The notes: generated by a model not told the origin, from the letters alone. A stretch of DNA of 64,000 nt from Phlegmacium glaucopus (GCA_015039465.1 MU130364.1:544875-608874), one strand, 5' to 3'; shown: positions 1-11,830, counted from the first letter of the stretch. A program made the numbers and translations.

Positions 1-43
1 TACAACCGCTCAGTATACTCAGTACTCAGTTGTAGTCGACGTT

Positions 44-482
44 ATGCCCGCCGCGGATGTCAATATACTCTATGCGCAAGTTCGCAGGCGGATGATTGAA
101 AGCGGAGAATGGGACCAGTAATCAATTTATCTCTGACAGAAATTTCATTTTTGACGCGTTCAGAGCAGAATACGCGCCGTATTAAGTGCAAAACTTAACG
201 AAAGCGGATGGTCAGACGAGGCTCATCATCGAAGCAAAGGTGAGAATAATATCTATTTTTCTTCGTTGACTATAATTGTGTAAAAGCAGAAGCGGCAAGA
301 ACTATGGAGCCACTTTTATTCTCTACCCTCTTTTCAGAGATTTCTCCCCGTATTCAAAGTGAGTTTTTGCATTGTAAAACCAAGACGCCCTAACCTTAAT
401 TCATGTAGCTTCTATGCCCTTGGCTGTGAAGCGAGAGGTTTCGAATCTAATTCGTCAACATGTTGAGAGACAATTTGAATGA
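44..482 (+). CDS. SUS1: SUS1/ENY2-like transcription and mRNA export factor
   Basis: Small protein of the SAGA deubiquitinase module and TREX-2 mRNA export complex, acting in the nucleus. I read four exons: 44-117, 166-239, 290-358 and 409-482, giving 96 residues, the usual size for the family. All introns are GT-AG and 48-50 nt. Visible family features are the N-terminal helix (LYAQVRRRMIESGEW), the central LNESGWSDEA segment and the C-terminal VKREVSNLIRQHVERQFE helix. The first intron uses the acceptor ending at 165; the AG two bases upstream would break the frame. The start is the first ATG that opens this frame. It is convergent with the PARP-like gene. Naming rests on remembered family pattern; I am fairly sure. 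Confidence 0.85.
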
Positions 483-1078
483 TCTCATGTACTACACGAA
501 CGACTTGTTAATTTTTCAATGGACTGGGGTTTGTGAAGACAATTACAAGATGAACTTGGAATCTGGTGTGGACAGCCACGACAGGGAAGATTGCCATGGC
601 CTGGTGTCTGGTTGGAAATTCGAAATCCTATGGATATATGCGAATTGAAAAGGACGCAAGAAGCTCTAGTTACATAAGGCATCGCAAGCGTAGGGGTCAG
701 TAGGAAGTCCACAAAATGAAAGGCAATGAACATATTGGAAAGAAAACACTTCGTGAGTTGAATGTAAGGCTACAATGAATGAGGAGGGTATATGAGTAAG
801 TAATTGATAATCGACGACGAAATATGTAGATAGATATGGCAACGAGGATAAGCGTCTTAACTGCTAGCAAACCCCATAGTTAATGGTTGCTGAAAGCAAG
901 ACGACATAAAAATTATCTGGTGGAGTTCAGAGAATCCTCGCAGACCCAGCTTGATCGTCCCTAGTACTGGGCAACCGGATTGGATAGTCTACCTTCCCAA
1001 GTAACATAAATAGTAGACTATGCTACGACAGTCTCACTCACACCAGTCAACTGGAGAAGATATTCTTATTCTATTCTT
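483..1078. other. Intergenic, convergent 3' ends
   Basis: Lies between the stop of the SUS1-like gene and the stop of the PARP-like gene. It should carry the two 3' UTRs. The short open frames here have no recognisable domain and no consistent splice pattern. I see no RNA gene or repeat. Confidence 0.5.
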
Positions 1079-2034
1079 CTATGCATAAACGATTATGGCA
1101 TTGGCACAAATAGCATCTTCCCGATATACGACAGCTTCATGATAATTCACTTTGCCTCCTTCCGGAAACGTCGCTGCAGTGACCTGCGTTGAAAACAAAA
1201 GGTGAGCAAGATATATAGTTTGATGGTTAACTCTACTGACAGAGTTATACAAATGAGGCGCATGCTGCATATCATGGGAAGCCTCATGCATCATCTTTGT
1301 TCGGCCAAGGGAGACCTGATTGATGATCATGACTCGATTTTTCACGTATCTATCCGCGTTTGTTGCGTAAATATCTGCTTTGGAGGAAACCAGTGATGAG
1401 TAGATTCCAGGACCAAACATCCTTGCTAACGAAGACGAAAACAGTTCCAATGAGTATAGGAGTGGTAGAAAAGAGATTGCTGTTGAGAGCTCACCGCCTT
1501 TCGCCCTTTCTATGTTATAAGAACCTCGTAGGATGCAACATAGGTTACAATCATTTCGTGTGCAGCACACTACGTTCTTAGGGTTTTCACCGATTGAACA
1601 TGCTCGTTTCGTTCCATGAAACATCATTTGAGTATTCCCCACTTTGTTACTGTTCAAGTAATCAATACCACACTTGAGTTAGTTGATAGATGCATACCTA
1701 TAATCGCTGAACTTTCCTAGATGAGTTAAACCGGACTGGGAATAAGCTACATAGAAGATATTGTTGATACTCGGTAGTGCCTTGGGGTGCTTCCATCCCT
1801 CGTAAAATTTCTTAGCGACTGTATTGTGACAATCAGCGTAATTCAAAAAAGACGGCACTCGACTTACTGATCGTGTATTCAGGTTCAGTCGGTGCCACAT
1901 GGACCAGATTCTGCAATCGGGCGAGAGGATTCTGGCTTTGCCGAAATACTTCTGGAAGTATTGCTTACCACTGGTGAGGTATAGCAGGAATGTATGTGAA
2001 TGTATCCTGATGCATCAAGTGCTGCGTGGATCAT
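1079..2034 (-). CDS. Compact PARP catalytic-domain protein (ADP-ribosyltransferase-like)
   Basis: Predicted 222-residue protein that is little more than a PARP catalytic fold (NAD+-dependent ADP-ribosyl transfer). Exons on the minus strand: 2034-1969, 1910-1868, 1818-1698, 1649-1495, 1425-1237 and 1173-1079; introns are 48-69 nt and keep frame throughout. Motifs in order: YEGWKHPKALPSINNIFYV (helix and strand before the active site), FHGTKRAC with His88, MFGPGIYSSLVSSKADIY with Tyr137, and VNYHEAVVY with Glu204. Together these would form an H-Y-E triad. The intron before the last exon must use the AG at 1174; a nearer AG at 1184 breaks frame. There is no zinc finger or WGR domain. Substrate is unknown. 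Mono- or poly-transferase activity cannot be told from sequence. The start is inferred and further upstream exons are possible. Confidence 0.75.
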
Positions 2035-2647
2035 GAAGATAGTCGACGGTGGGTGGGTGGAAAGATAGGCACTGAGGTTCCGTATAAAGAACCCGTGGAA
2101 GGCACAGCTTTAGACGACACAGCAAGAGCTAATAAGTAGTGACTACGGCGAGGTCATGATGGTGGTCAGGGTTCGTGAGAAATTCAATAAATCTTTGCTT
2201 GAACCACCAACATCTTATGCTCGGACTGGCTGTTGCTCGGTCGTCGCGTAGATACACCCCAGCGATCGTGAAATGGGCAAGGTGTAGAGGTATAAGATCA
2301 GGGTAAGACCAATTTGTATCGTGCTGTTCTTCTATGTCTGACTCTGTTTGCAGCAACAAATTTACTGAGGGGACTGCAACAACGCATCCCGAAAGCTCGT
2401 AAGAGGCAGCTGTTATCGAAATTTGACTCATGTATAATGCTTTTCAGGTCTTCTGATAAGACTCAAACTCCGTAGGTGCATGGATAGCTTTTACCTCTAT
2501 TTCAAACTGACTGTTGGCAAAAGTGGTGACGATGTTCTTTCAGATCTGAAGCGCCTGGTTGGCGACCCGAAGAGCACAGAAAAAGCTTTTTTAAAAGAAC
2601 TGGAAAGGTAGTTTCCTAAAATCTACCAACCTCGACGATTTCTAAAA
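2035..2647. other. Divergent promoter region between PARP-like and uS10m genes
   Basis: Intergenic between head-to-head genes. A 44-codon frame begins at 2480 on the plus strand, and a 100-codon frame runs 2431-2129 on the minus strand. Neither shows a domain I know. Either could be an untranslated-leader frame or an unassigned exon. Confidence 0.4.
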
Positions 2648-3447
2648 ATGACCAGGTCGGCGGAAGCAGAGTTTCCTGAACCCTCGTTGCCAGAGTAAGC
2701 AAGTATTCATTGAAGTTCCGTCCTTTGTCTTATTCCTTCTTAAAGATTAGCCGAGACAGAAGACCTCCAGTGAGTATTACTGTACAGCTTGCTTTTCGCG
2801 CCAACCACTAACAAGTTGGCAGAAAGTCCCAGGCCGACTTTAAATCATTAGGCCTCAAATACGATCCTTCCACTTTACCTTTACAAAGGGAGCTTACCCC
2901 AAGAGACAATCCCAGTGAAGAAGAATATGCCATGACGCTTGTCCATGGCCGGAGCGTCTTCCCACCTCATTTGCATCCACGAACGCATGGTATCCCTGTT
3001 GCCAATGTCCATTTTCGCTCACACCATATTCCCCTTCTCAAACTCTTCACGCATTTCGCTCTTCACGCTGCTTCCTCCCTTGGCATTCCGGCATCCAACG
3101 TGATCTTTTTGCCAACACAACGGTCTTTGTGGACGGTCATTCGAAGTCCTTTCGCTCACAAGAAGTCGCAAGAGAACTTTGAACGACGAGTGCATAAACG
3201 GGCTATCAAAGCATGGGACGCAGATCCGGAGGTTGTACAGCGTTGGATTGCATATCTTCGGAAAAATGCGATGCCTGGTGTTGGTATGAAAATTACGATT
3301 TGGGACAGGGTACCTCTTGGAATGGGAGCTTCGGACCTGGATGGGTTGGATACGATGGAAAATTTGATGGTCGAAGCACCTTCAAATATCAAAACCCTTG
3401 GGCACCAGATTGTTGCTGAGGAGGTGTCAAAGCAGCCATCGGTCTGA
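2648..3447 (+). CDS. RSM10: Mitochondrial small-subunit ribosomal protein uS10m
   Basis: Component of the head of the mitochondrial 37S ribosomal subunit. Three exons, 2648-2694, 2746-2769 (only 24 nt) and 2823-3447, give 231 residues. The S10 signature is clear: SPFAHKKSQENFERR followed by HKRAIKAWDADPEVVQRW and a C-terminal IWDRVPLG segment. The ATG at 2932 inside exon 3 would also open a long frame, but the upstream exons splice into it in phase with good donor and acceptor sites. I therefore prefer 2648. The N-terminus is acidic and not an obvious presequence, so the true 5' end is the weakest part of the model. Confidence 0.85.
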
Positions 3448-4917
3448 AGGTGGCATTATACTATACATAATATATTTCATTCAAGTATGTTTATACACAG
3501 GTTTTATTTCATGGTCGTAATGGTTACTCTCATCCACAGGCACCATCATTCATTGATCATCCCTCAACAAATCACTTTCTGATAGTTCTCTTCACCGCTG
3601 CGGTCGGAAGCTATCTAAAATCCGATTTAAATGTGCAAATATATTTTGTTTTTCACAAAACATGTATAAAACAAAATTGCTCCAAAATTATAAAATCATT
3701 TGCACATAATTAATAAAATTTAACTTATATAGAAAGTCTGGAGCTGTTCAGCTATCAATTCCGCGATGAGCAAGCCCGAGGAACGAGGGCTGGATAAGAT
3801 AACGACCAGAGGCATAGCTTCTTCCCCTGTAAATTACACATACAAATACGAATAGTATTCTTTGCGATTGAAAAGTGCTTCTCCCCATCGCTTTGGACCT
3901 GGTTCTGACGCGGGAAAAAGTGTTTTATTCATCCTCATAAAGTTTTTTCGACCCATCCTCCATCCCCTTCAGCGCCTGGTACAGCTGGTTGATTTCGGCA
4001 CTTGTTCGCCACAATCAAGCTCACCAGGTGCTCAGGTCTTGCTCGGACTCCTCTTCAGAATGAAGTTCAGATCATTTCTGAAAATTTGGATAAAATGATT
4101 GGGCCACTATCTCTGGCCAATCTAATTTCTCCCGAAAGACCACGCCCAGCTCAGACTGGCAAAATCTTTCGGCGCGATTGGGACCACGTGCAGGTTGCCC
4201 TCTGAGGCTCTGAGATCCAAAATTTTGAGGAGCCCGGGCAAGCCCTAGGCACAAACAAGAAATCCGTATCCACAGATCTCTTGCTCATCATTCCATCATA
4301 TTAAATATTATTTCTACTCTCATCTGTCCAAGACGCGACAGTTATCTTATTATTAGATAATCTCCCTCGATACGGCGGCTGTTCAATCTGATTGATGCTA
4401 GAAGTGTTCGACTTTAGGTCCGATTTTGTTTATTTCACTCCCCCAATGAAGTCTTCAAACCTTGCACTGTCCCAGTTGTCGCCTAGTCCTAGACAGTGTG
4501 CAGCGATGTTATCGACGAGGGCCTGCTGCACTGCAACTCTTTTTCCCGATCAGATGGTTGATGTGTTCAATTGGGTTCCCTACCCAGATCACGACAATTG
4601 AGATGACCCGTCATCAGCTGCTAAGTTTACTTTTTCTCGAGATGCTGGCGTCTTGGTTACTCATTGCTTGTCCGAAATCATCATTTCCATATAACTAAAG
4701 ACAGATTCAACATGAACCCGACTCATTTCCCTTTCAAACTTCTTCACTCTCTTTTTTTCGAGCGGGACGCCAGCTTTTCTAGATATCTATCAGCTTCTGA
4801 CTTTACAGTTCAGCTGTGCAGGCACGATTCATAAAACATATCTTTCTTCTCATTCCAGGTATCTGAATAACACTCAGGCAACACACCTTTCATATAGCGA
4901 CTAATAAGACTGCACAG
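3448..4917. other. Long intergenic stretch, nothing recognised
   Basis: AT-rich from about 3600 to 3750, with a GC-richer patch from about 3880 to 4260. Short open frames occur on both strands but lack family motifs and a coherent splice pattern. The part nearest 4917 should be the promoter and leader of the membrane protein that follows. Confidence 0.4.
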
Positions 4918-6817
4918 ATGCCAAACAGACACTCTTTTCCCTTCCTTTTCCACATAAAATTTTTGCCTTGGATGCTTCTAACCTTCATCGTGCTGAGCCC
5001 TGCTCAAACAAGTGGACTATTTCAATGGGGTTTTGGAGATGGTGTAAGCAGAGGAGTTTTTATTTGAATTGTTTACTGATTTCTTGCTATCACTTTCTCT
5101 TTCATGCTTTCCCATTTTTTTGCAGGATTTTTCGCATTCATTGCAAACTTGTGCTAGCCGCCCAGTCGCTCTCATACCATTGGATGGTGGTACTACCGGG
5201 ACACCGCCTTATTTCATGATGGCCTTTGTTTTGGGCAGAACTTTAGTGAGAACCTACCTTGGTGATGATGTGAACAACCTGACATGGCCACTCACTGAGC
5301 CTGTTGGCAAGTAGTCAAAGTATTCCCTTTGAGTTTATGAGGTGAACGAGCAACCAATAGGTTCCCAAATGGCCTTAAGTGTGGTTGATGCGAATGGTAT
5401 CTCTGCTGGTATGCCTCCAATCATCTACACGGTGACAGGTAACCTCTATCACTTCCCTACATGATTTGATGCTGATTATCTCGAAGCCGGCCCTACAATA
5501 AATCCATGCACAACTACACCCTCAGCTACTCCAAATTTCAAGATCACTACAGATGTTACAGGGAATTTATCCACTTGCCAGCCTTGGAGGTTTACCATCA
5601 CAGGAGGCGTTCCACCATATGCTATAACTCTTCAGGCTTTCAGTTCCTACAATGTAACCCGTGCTACAATCCCTGTTGGTGATGATAGATTTACTTATAT
5701 CAATCGTGCTGAACCGGACACGAGTCTTTTTGGTGCGTAATTTAATGTGGCTTGAATGAAACACTCGTGATTAATGTCTTCTTCCTTTTTTATTCTGATA
5801 GGCGCAGTCAGTGATTCGTATGTCTTAAAATGCTCTTACTATACGACAAATCAATCTCACCTTTTGCAATAGCGCAGGACACTGGGCATACGGAACGGCA
5901 ATGGTCAATACGACAGGTTGGTCGAGAAGCCCCGCGATCTTCTGCTTTAGGTAGCTGACATAGTTTTTTCATTGGTAGGTTCGAATGATACTGAATGCCC
6001 TGGCCTGGGGAGCTCAAGTGACAACTCAACCATTCTACTACAGCAAGGAGTCACGGGCCAGTCAAGTCAACGGCACAACGCCATCGTCGCGGTTTCTGTG
6101 ACACTTTTACTGCTCTTCATGATTAGCTTGGGCATAGCTGGCTTACTTTACCTGCGTAAGCGGAGGAAACAGGCTGATGAGGAGATCACCGTTCGTCCAC
6201 TCGCTGGTTTGGGCAGTCTTCTATCCATCAAAGGCGTCAACCGTTATCTAACGTCAACGCCAAGTAAAGCACTTGGTTCTACAAAGGCTGCCGTGACGAG
6301 AACAGCCGGTCCTGAGCCCAGGCCACCGTCCAGACCGTCTGTTTCCCTCGTCTCTACAATGTTTGTACCGGATCACACCCAAGCCCAAGCAAGCCAGTTC
6401 CTTGAAGATCTACCACTTTCTGTTAGCGATTACAGTCCTTTTGACGATGGTCCAATAAATTCATCAAGAAGCATGGTTTCCCTTCCCAGTTTCGCTAACT
6501 TTCCTTTGACTTCAATACGACCAACACATAACTTAAACAATCCAAACAGACCAGCTTCGTGTGACGACGCAGAGTCCAATCAGAACGAGGCTGAACCCGC
6601 TCTCTCAGATACTGGGAGCGTTGTTCTGCCGAGATCAAGTCGCAATGTTGCGGCGAGGACGGGCAAAACCAGGGCGAACCAGCGACAGGTTAAGAACGCA
6701 CGATATGATTCGCAGGGTAGTCGCGCTCTTCGTGGTCTTCCACCCCCTTATACTGATTGGATGACGAATCAGCGCTCAGGCTCGCTCAGTAATTCAAGTT
6801 CCGACTCCTTTTTTTAA
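4918..6817 (+). CDS. Predicted single-pass cell-surface protein of unknown function
   Basis: A 509-residue protein from seven exons: 4918-5043, 5126-5306, 5361-5438, 5487-5732, 5802-5817 (16 nt), 5873-5916 and 5979-6817. The second intron begins with GC (GCAAGT at 5307), a GC-AG intron; any nearby GT donor breaks the frame. Residues 1 to about 30 form a signal peptide (PWMLLTFIVLSPAQTSG). An extracellular beta-rich part follows, with PCTTTPSATPNFKITTD and WRFTITGGVPPYAIT. Then come a transmembrane helix (VTLLLLFMISLGIAGLLYL), a basic stop-transfer run (RKRRK) and a Ser/Pro-rich cytoplasmic tail of about 200 residues. I recognise the architecture from basidiomycete hypothetical proteins but no named family. 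Function is unknown. Confidence 0.8.
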
Positions 6818-7380
6818 TCACTCGGGTTTTATTGACTTCTAGGAGTATTATACACATTATACAACCCATACCCATACTCCTGATATCCTTGTTGAATTGT
6901 GCGAGTTTCAGCTCGTTGATTGTTGTTTAGCATATTATTCCATTCGTTACATAATCACGTCCTTTTAAGTCATACATTCTTTTTTTACCACAAGTCTCCT
7001 AAAGTTGAGACTTGAGCATTATTTACTCGTTCCTTACTTTAGCTAACTATTACCTAGAACTATTCCTTTGTTCTAGGTAACCTACATTTAATATTACTGT
7101 GAACAACTATTCTTTGGTTCTAGCTGCGAAAATTATTCCAACAATCCCATGGCTCCTGATATCCATGACCCCTTTGTCCTATGACTCCTGATACCCCGTA
7201 GTGTTACTCGCTTCCCGACTTGGTACGCGGGGATTTGCATACCGTAACCCACTGGCTATATGTACTCTGCTCAGACTGGTAAAACACATAGTTTTTTAGG
7301 TACACATTATGGTAAATTTACGGTCAATGCATTGATGTGCCGCAAGAAAAGGGGAAACATGTTATATATAATAGTTATGA
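6818..7380. other. Intergenic after the surface protein
   Basis: 3' flank of the surface-protein gene. It contains a perfect 11-bp hairpin (TTACCTAGAAC, 9-nt loop, GTTCTAGGTAA) at 7050-7080. Related TTCTAG words follow. No gene was recognised. Confidence 0.4.
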
Positions 7381-7744
7381 CAGCTGCCTGCAAAATGCTA
7401 GGCCGTTTTTAAATCTTCTGTGTCCGCCCGTGTTTGGTGTAAACACCTGTTTTTGGTACAGTTGCGGGAGTGATGATGTGATTGCCATTTCAGCTCCACG
7501 CTCCCCTCTTCTCGCTCGCAGCCTCCCTCATCGAATACAATAACTATGTCATAGTAATATATACAGTGGTCAATGTCTGTAACCTCGGCAACCATGCTTG
7601 CAACAGTTTTCAGATCCCGATGGATTGCTCCACATTGGCTCCAATTCGTCATATCTACTACGGATCTACCCAAAAAGTGTATTTGCACCAAACAAAGGCG
7701 CACACAGAAGATTTAAAAACGGCCTAGCATTTTGCAGGCAGCTG
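7381..7744. mobile_element. MITE-like inverted-repeat element (364 bp)
   Basis: The ends are inverted repeats: CAGCTGCCTGCAAAATGCTA at the left, and the same sequence reversed at the right, ending at 7744. The match continues with scattered mismatches for about 60 bp into each arm. There is no coding capacity. No 8-bp target duplication is visible; only a GA dinucleotide flanks both ends. Superfamily is therefore unassigned. Confidence 0.7.
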
Positions 7745-8122
7745 GAACACCAATTTCAAAAGAGCATATGATCAAGTCAAAGCGGATGGGTCGGGTATAT
7801 TGTTACTTGTTTTTCAGTCGTGAATATTCCAAATTAAGAGTTCAACTGTATTAGTATTGTATACTTGATTAACGTATAACAGGTCATGTAGAATTGCCCG
7901 TCCAATCCTTTATCCTCTATCATCTAGAACAGCCAGCCGATTAATTATTTATTTACAACACAATCCATCGAAAACAGATTCATGGGATACAGTATTTCGC
8001 GAGGACGAAAAAAACAGACAGAAAACAGGTTGGGAAAACGAAAAAAGAAAAGAAAAGAAAGACGATAGTTAACATGAGAGTACAAAAAGATAAAAAAAAA
8101 GCGGAGAACGATTGGGGAGAAG
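7745..8122. other. Intergenic, convergent 3' ends
   Basis: Downstream of the Rua1-like gene. It contains a purine-rich stretch near 8035-8110. No gene was recognised. Confidence 0.4.
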
Positions 8123-10366
8123 TTAAGCAACGGGATGGGCCAGGTTTAAGGAGATAAGCTTCATTAAAACATCATCGGTTTCGTAATATTCGCCTTCTTC
8201 GTGGAGTGTAGAGTCTTGATGACAAGCAGCTGCATGTTTCCACCTGATTAGGATAAGTGGAGTAAGCAAAGTAAGCAATTTGTTCATAGAGGAAAGAGAA
8301 GGCTAAAGCAAGACGACTAATTTGCGGAACGCACCAGTGTAATTCCTTAACCTGGACATGGAAACAAAGGGTCAAAGTTAGCGGCGCTGCAAAGGTATAC
8401 AAGGAAAAGAAACTACATTACCTTGCTCTCCATATCCTTGACACCCTCGATAGCGATCCATTGGGTACATTTGTGGCATTTTCCCTGTTGGATGAGGTGT
8501 TTCTCCTTCTTACCTGGGTTGAGGCGAGGGATGGCACAGAATTCTGTTGGAGGCGAGAAAGGGCGACCTGTTGAAGCGGAGATACCTGTGATGATACGTT
8601 GGCTATGTAAGGAGGAGCGGTTTGAAGGGTTTCATACCATGTGCGTATTGCATGTGATAGCTAATCAAAAGAGGGTGAAAAATCTGACAAAGAAAGAACA
8701 AGAGAACACTATTGATCGAAGATGAGTTCATTACGGGGTCAAACTTGAACCTGGGGAAAAGGACCACACCACTTAAAAGCGGAGAACTTCATGGCCAGCC
8801 ACAGTCGTTTACTTTCACCACCTCGGTCGTATGGTTCAATACAGATAGGACACAGTCCAACTTTTTCTACACCTTTGCCTTTGACAAATCGAGGAGTGTA
8901 GAGATCAAGTGCCCCTCGAGGGGGATTGTACAAGCCTCCCGGATGTTCAGCTCCAAAGAGTTCACTCGGCGAACTACAAAGAATGTAAAATAAGTACTTT
9001 GTCTGACCGAGTAAGAGAATGCTAATGGGCTGTACTCGGAGTCATCCGTTTGATAATATCTGCTAGCCGGAAAGCGTCTGTAGAAAAGAGGGTAGTTGAC
9101 TGATATCTGGATCGTCAAAGGTAATTTGCGGTTGCTGTATACTGGGCGGCGGTGGCTTTGAGGTTCCATTGGGTTGAAGTCTGGTGAGGATTCCAGCAGT
9201 GAACTGGAAGAGCTATGTTCGGTGTCTGGCGAGGGTTGCATTTCAATCAGAGCTGTCTGCCGAGATCGTTTGCTTCGTCTTGGTGGGGTGATAGGAAACT
9301 CGTCCATTGTTTTTCGTTTAAGTTTTAATACAAGTTTTAAAGGTGGGGGTGGTGGTGACGGACCTAGAGAGCTTGAGAGCGGCGTAAGTGGAGTTAGTGG
9401 AGAGGAAATATCACGTTCAGCGCTATCTTTGGCAAGAGATAGCGGAGCGACAGCGAAGTATCCAGAGACATCAGACAGAGATGTAGGTACATCAAGTACA
9501 GGCGCGTGGTCGACAGATAAGTTTTGAAGGGTGTTAGAGGCTGATGGAACTAGTTTACAAGGAGACAGCAGACGCTGAGATATTATGGGCCCTTCCAGAA
9601 GATCCAGAGCAGAAAGGACACGTGTTTCTCTAGGAGATGGAACAGAACGCAGTTTTTGAACAAAAGACGAGGTTTGGTTGCGTTTGGTACGATGTCTGGG
9701 TTTTTTCGGTCCTGAAGACAGATTATTAGGTCCCGGCAGAGGCTCTTGAAGTGGAACAGCACGGACGATTGGCGAGATATCTTCCAGAGGTAAAGGAGCA
9801 AATGGCGCTGCAGAATTTCTAAGATAGTTCCCAAAGGGAGATACTGAAGCCTGCAGGTCTTCAATAAATTTCGAGGCAGAAGAAGCAAACAGTGAGGTCG
9901 AGGAAGAAGAGAAAAATTGGGGAGTTTCGGATCGATGTCCTACTGCCTGTACGGTTGGAGAGAAAAGATCGAGAGAGCCAGACGAAGGAGTATTTATAAG
10001 AGTTGTAGTAGTCGAATCCAGAGAGCGCATACGGTGATGAGAGTTGAAGATTGTGGGTGGAGACGGAGATGTTGGAATGACACTCGGAGGAGTCTTGTTG
10101 AACCCGAGAAAATCAGAGATATTATACAGATGATGTAGACAATGTTCGGGTTCTTGTGAGCCGAGATTGATTCTAGCTGAAGAAGAGAGATCTTGGAAAG
10201 GTGCCACCATCATCATTGAGGAGACTGCCGACTGATCATGAGTTACAGGAGAAATGTGAAGCCAGTCAATAAAATATGGTGGTGTTGAGGTTGGAGAAGA
10301 AGAGCTAGCTGTCGTTGACGTCGACGTCGTCGTTGTAGTCTGAGAGTAAGACCAGGGAACAGACAT
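8123..10366 (-). CDS. Rua1 C-terminal-domain zinc-finger transcription regulator
   Basis: Predicted 618-residue nuclear regulator. Exons: 10366-9036, 8973-8773, 8660-8638 (23 nt), 8585-8422, 8351-8335 (17 nt) and 8243-8123. The first 440 residues are Ser/Thr/Pro-rich and disordered, with basic patches (PKKPRHRTKRNQ, RRSKRSRQ) that could be nuclear signals. The C-terminal domain begins GLYNPPRGALDLYTPRFVKG. Two zinc-finger-like units follow: Cys485-x2-Cys488 with His513/His518, then Cys555-x2-Cys558 with His581 and Cys585/His586. This layout matches the C-terminal domain named after Ustilago Rua1, the ustilagic-acid cluster activator. Targets in this fungus cannot be inferred. The start at 10366 was preferred over the in-frame ATG at 10462, which lies only 12 bp from the p24 start codon. 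Confidence 0.8.
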
Positions 10367-10474
10367 GTTAGTAGTAGTGTAGATTGCAAAGGAATAACAG
10401 GAGCATTGTTTGGCTAGCCCTCTTTCAGACTCCGACGTACGTGTCAACTCTTGGTCGTCCACTACTCTTGCAAT

Positions 10475-11397
10475 ATGGTTCTGCTACATATTCTCTCCAA
10501 TTTTTTTCTCTTCTTGTACTTGTCGGTGTCGGTAAAAGCTTCAGCTCTGACCACCACTATCGCACCCAACGAAAGACTATGTTTTTACACGGACGTCGAT
10601 AAGGCTGGTGAGAAGCTGGGGGTACGTTAACATATCATACAAGATAGCGCTGCAAATTAACCTTCAATAGTTCTATTTTGCTGTATGCAGCTTTATATTT
10701 ATGAATGACAGTGTTCCCTCAAAGTGCAAATGTCCAGGTCCAATCGGGGGGTTCATTTGACATTGACTTTGATGTCAAGGACCCTAACCAGAAGCTCATC
10801 CTTGACGGGGAACGCGAACGACAAGGAGACTACGTTCTTACAGCCAATACAGTTGGCGAATATTCATTCTGTTTTGAAAACGACATGTCCACCCTCACTG
10901 ATAAATTGGTGGACTTTGATATCATGGTGGAGAGTGAGCCGAGACGCGAGCTGCCTGTCAAGGGTGGACAGCTCGCTGAACATACAACCTCGCTGGAAGA
11001 GAGTGTGTTTAGGCTGAATGGAATGTTGATGAATATTAAGAGGATGCAGAAACAGTACGTTTAGATACCTCGTGTTCACGAGTTGAAAACTAATTGATGA
11101 TTTTTTTTGCAGTCATCACACACAAGAGAATCGTGGTTTCTCGATAGTGAGATCGATACAAACGTCTGTTTTGATCAATTACACGTTCTTCTAACGTGCT
11201 CACATAATCTTTTTGTTTGTTCAGCCGAATGTTTTGGTACGCAGTTTTTGAAAGTATCGGTGTTATCGCCATGGCTGTGTAAAAAAGTCCCTTGCATTGA
11301 TGTTCCACCCTATACTGACCAATTGTGGTAAAATAGGCTCCAAGTCTACATCCTCCAAACATTCTTCACCAAGACCGGCAGGCGTTACAAGGTTTAG
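10475..11397 (+). CDS. p24/EMP24 family (GOLD domain) cargo receptor
   Basis: Type I membrane protein cycling between ER and Golgi in COPII/COPI vesicles. Six exons: 10475-10621, 10671-10682 (a 12-nt microexon coding FYFA), 10738-11054, 11113-11163, 11225-11278 and 11337-11397, giving 213 residues. It has a signal peptide of about 23 residues and a GOLD domain with Cys36 (ERLCFYTDV) and Cys98 (YSFCFEND), the conserved disulfide pair. A coiled-coil region (SLEESVFRLNGMLMNIKR), a TM helix (FWYAVFESIGVIAMAV) and a short tail (FFTKTGRRYKV) follow. The tail keeps the FF pair but has no KKxx signal. It resembles the Erp2-4 (gamma) branch more than Emp24 or Erv25; the branch is tentative. Confidence 0.9.
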
Positions 11398-11830
11398 GTC
11401 TGAACATATATACAACTCAAAATCATGTATTTACTTTACGACCTTGTCATCTCGATATTTAACGCTTATTTCCAATATGCTACGAGTCCGCTGTCCGTTG
11501 GCAAGTCTGCGTACACAAAATAATCGAGGAAGAGTGTAAAAACTCTGTTAAACGATCATGAAAGAGTGCCGAGTAGAGTAGATTCATAATTTCGTTAAAA
11601 AAACTATTTAAGTGGATTGATTTGAAGAACAAGGAACAAGAGGAATCAGAAAAATACGAAGTAGTGAAAGACAACTGGAGGACGTAGGAAGACGACGGGA
11701 AGGAAGAAAATTAGGGCTGTCCATTAGATAAATATTTTCCACTTTCCCCTCCGACCGAATCGTCGACAGTATTCTATACTCAAGTTTGTCGCCATTGATC
11801 ACGAAAGCGGACGCTCAGTTGAGTGGGATT
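11398..11830. other. Intergenic, convergent 3' ends
   Basis: Between the stops of the p24 and BAR-domain genes. It should hold both 3' UTRs. No gene, repeat or RNA was recognised. Confidence 0.4.

Noticed and set aside
2480..2613. Small frame upstream of the uS10m gene as its first exon
   Set aside because: It ends at a stop without a convincing donor that would splice in phase; left as unassigned.
9174..9527. 117-codon plus-strand frame
   Set aside because: Antisense shadow of the Ser/Pro-rich part of the Rua1-like gene.
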